This document shows, in pieces, positions 62,535-64,000 of a DNA stretch of 64,000 nt (within the stretch, counting starts at the first letter, position 1; every line of letters starts with the position of its first letter). The notes under the pieces are model-generated. The model was not told the origin of the DNA, made no database searches, and worked only from the letters and a program-made list of their open reading frames with translations. The stretch comes from Lujinxingia vulgaris. GTDB taxonomy: Bacteria; Myxococcota_A; Bradymonadia; Bradymonadales; Bradymonadaceae. A program made the position numbers and the translations under genes. The stretch covers positions 33,138-97,137 of the forward strand of contig NZ_VOSL01000048.1 of the NCBI RefSeq assembly GCF_007997005.1, given 5' to 3'.

Positions 62535-64000
62535 TGCGCCACGCCACGCACAACGCTCAACGTCTGTCCGCGCTGGTGGCCTGCATCTGCGCGGCGCTCT
62601 CGCTGCTCTGGACGGTTGAGGCCCGCGCCCAGCAGGACGTCGAGATCACGGTGAGCGCCTCCCCAAAAGTCGTGGCCCCGGGCCAGGTGGTGGAGTACGA
62701 GCTGGTGGCGAGGGTCGGCGGCAATTACGACATCCGCGTGGAGCGCGATCCGCGTTTTGGCCCCTTTCGGCTGGTCGGAGCCGGCAGCGCCCCCTCGATG
62801 ATCAGCCGTAACGGGCAGGTCGAGCGCTCGCTCAAAGTCCGCTATCAACTTCGCGCGCCGTCGGAGCATGAGATTTACACCATCGAGCCACCGCGGGTGC
62901 GGGTTGGCACGCGCTCCTTTACGCCCAACCCGGTCAGCGTGCGCGTCACCGCGCCCGATCAGGTTCCCGAACCCACGCCGCCGGCCGGCGCCCGCAACAA
63001 TGTGGCCTTCCTCGATGTGAAGGTGGAGCCCTCCGAGCGCGACCCCTACCTCGGCGAGCAGATCACGCTGATCTACGAGCTCTACACCAACGCGCGCAGT
63101 GGGGGGTTGAGGGCCTCCCCGCCCGATGAGCCCGCCCTGGACGACTTCTGGGTCGAAGACTTAAGCGATGTCGTGGTCCGCCAGCGCCGCACCACCACCC
63201 TGCAGGGCCAGCACTGGAACGTCAGCGGCGTGCGCGGCTACGCGCTCTTTCCTCTGGAGGCCGGTGAGCTGACGGTGGAGGCGATGACGCTTCCGCTGGA
63301 GCGAGCGTCGCTCTTCGGGCCGCGCTCGCAGATCGAGATTCAGGCGGAGGCGGTGAGCTTTCGGGTTCAAGAACTTCCCCCCGACGCCCCGCCCGGCTTC
63401 GACCGCAACAATGTGGGGCAGTGGTCGATGACCTCCCAGCTCGACTCGCGGAGCGCGCGGGTCGGCGGCACGCTGGACTACACGCTGCGCATCACCGGGG
63501 TCGGCCGCGCCTCTCGCCTGCAGGTCCCCACGTTAAGCGACACGGAGGCCTACCGCGTGATCGCCACCGCCGATGAGCCGCAGCAGATCCGCCAGGGCAC
63601 GCGCATTCACGGCACCCGCGAGGTGCGCTTTACGTTGATGCCGCTCAAAGAAGGTCCGCTGACCCTGCCCGAGCTCACGCTGGCGTACTTCAACCCGGAA
63701 GAAGGCGCCTACAAGGTCGCAAAGGTCGACGCGCGCACGATCCACGTGGAGCCGGGCACGCTCCCGGCCGCCAGCCTCGATGACGCGCCGATGGACGAGG
63801 TGCACCGCGGGGAGTCGGGGCAGTCGCAGTTTGATCTTCTGGAGCTTGCCGAGCCGAAGATCGATGGCGAGCTCGGTCCGGCGCGCGCGCCGGCGGGGAG
63901 CGTCCCCTGGTGGCTCTGGCTGCTTCCGCTGCTGGGGTTAGGGGCGCTGGCCCTCGAGCGCCCGCTGCGCGGCGCGATGGAGCGGCGGTGGGGCCCGGCG
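62534..64000 (+). CDS. batD: BatD, 3' end beyond the window
   Basis: ATG 62534 overlaps the stop of the preceding gene (TGATG). The frame stays open for 489 codons to the window edge, so the C-terminus is missing. A signal peptide (LSALVACICAALSLLWTVEARAQ) leads to beta-rich repeats with the BatD hallmarks VEITVSASPKVVAPGQVVEYEL, LGEQITLIYELY and a transmembrane helix near the edge (VPWWLWLLPLLGLGALAL). BatD is a large periplasmic partner of BatA/BatB. Confidence 0.85.
   Translation, partial: MRHATHNAQRLSALVACICAALSLLWTVEARAQQDVEITVSASPKVVAPGQVVEYELVARVGGNYDIRVERDPRFGPFRLVGAGSAPSMISRNGQVERSLKVRYQLRAPSEHEIYTIEPPRVRVGTRSFTPNPVSVRVTAPDQVPEPTPPAGARNNVAFLDVKVEPSERDPYLGEQITLIYELYTNARSGGLRASPPDEPALDDFWVEDLSDVVVRQRRTTTLQGQHWNVSGVRGYALFPLEAGELTVEAMTLPLERASLFGPRSQIEIQAEAVSFRVQELPPDAPPGFDRNNVGQWSMTSQLDSRSARVGGTLDYTLRITGVGRASRLQVPTLSDTEAYRVIATADEPQQIRQGTRIHGTREVRFTLMPLKEGPLTLPELTLAYFNPEEGAYKVAKVDARTIHVEPGTLPAASLDDAPMDEVHRGESGQSQFDLLELAEPKIDGELGPARAPAGSVPWWLWLLPLLGLGALALERPLRGAMERRWGPA

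Overview
The window is a high-GC, gene-dense chromosomal segment. It carries no rRNA or tRNA gene that I can see, no CRISPR array and no phage genes. The gene content suggests a free-living aerobic delta-type proteobacterium, most likely of the Bradymonadales/Myxococcota branch (inference, no marker gene was searched). The evidence is an Alternative Complex III next to a caa3 oxidase, eukaryote-like Ser/Thr kinases, PEGA and TPR envelope proteins, two MoxR/DUF58/von Willebrand (Bat) loci, a secreted caspase-like protease and a very large TPR lipoprotein.

Layout. 1-11251 (+): a respiratory operon, actB(partial)-actC-actD-actE-actF, then a three-haem cytochrome c, ctaC-ctaD-ctaE-ctaF, closed by a strong terminator; most gaps in its second half carry GC-rich hairpins. 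11373-13975 (+): oxidase biogenesis (haem O synthase, Cox11/CtaG, an unannotated 56-residue membrane peptide, SURF1), the last three joined by TGATG stop-start overlaps. 14033-18031 (-): an orphan envelope protein, then a separate operon reading coiled-coil protein, FMN_bind-like secreted protein, surE, apt. 18553-21951 (+): an AsmA-like protein fused to a GT51 peptidoglycan glycosyltransferase.

22033-30868 (+): first MoxR/Bat locus, namely an acidic coiled-coil membrane protein, MoxR, DUF58, a BatA-like vWA protein and a 931-residue double-vWA/GATase-like membrane protein. 30924-33413 (-): an SLC12-type transporter. 33586-40213 (+): an envelope signalling cluster (TPR protein, two Ser/Thr kinases, an Omp85-like lipoprotein). 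40338-41688 (-): a small membrane protein and a TPR-PEGA protein. 41991-43079: a rhodanese fold without its cysteine, and an orphan. 43322-49144: a 1940-residue TPR lipoprotein.

49235-51096 (-): a hisZ-hisG pair whose HisG lacks the usual PRPP loop. 51200-51354: a 155-bp MITE-like insertion with 17-bp inverted ends and a 10-bp target duplication. 51486-53696: a secreted caspase-like protease with three C-terminal repeats, followed by a non-coding array of about 43-bp periodic repeats (53757-54046). 54280-55053: RNase HI with a novel N-terminal region. 55100-64000 (+): second MoxR/Bat locus (MoxR, DUF58, a BatD/DUF4381-like protein, BatA, a BatB-BatC fusion, and BatD running off the window).

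The respiratory block probably builds a quinol-to-oxygen chain that bypasses a bc1 complex: ACIII oxidises quinol, the mono- and multihaem cytochromes carry electrons, and the caa3 oxidase reduces oxygen. The two Bat loci look like parallel chaperone/vWA assemblies acting at the cell envelope. The central kinase-Omp85-TPR/PEGA cluster looks like an envelope sensing module. These functional links are inferred from domain content and gene order.
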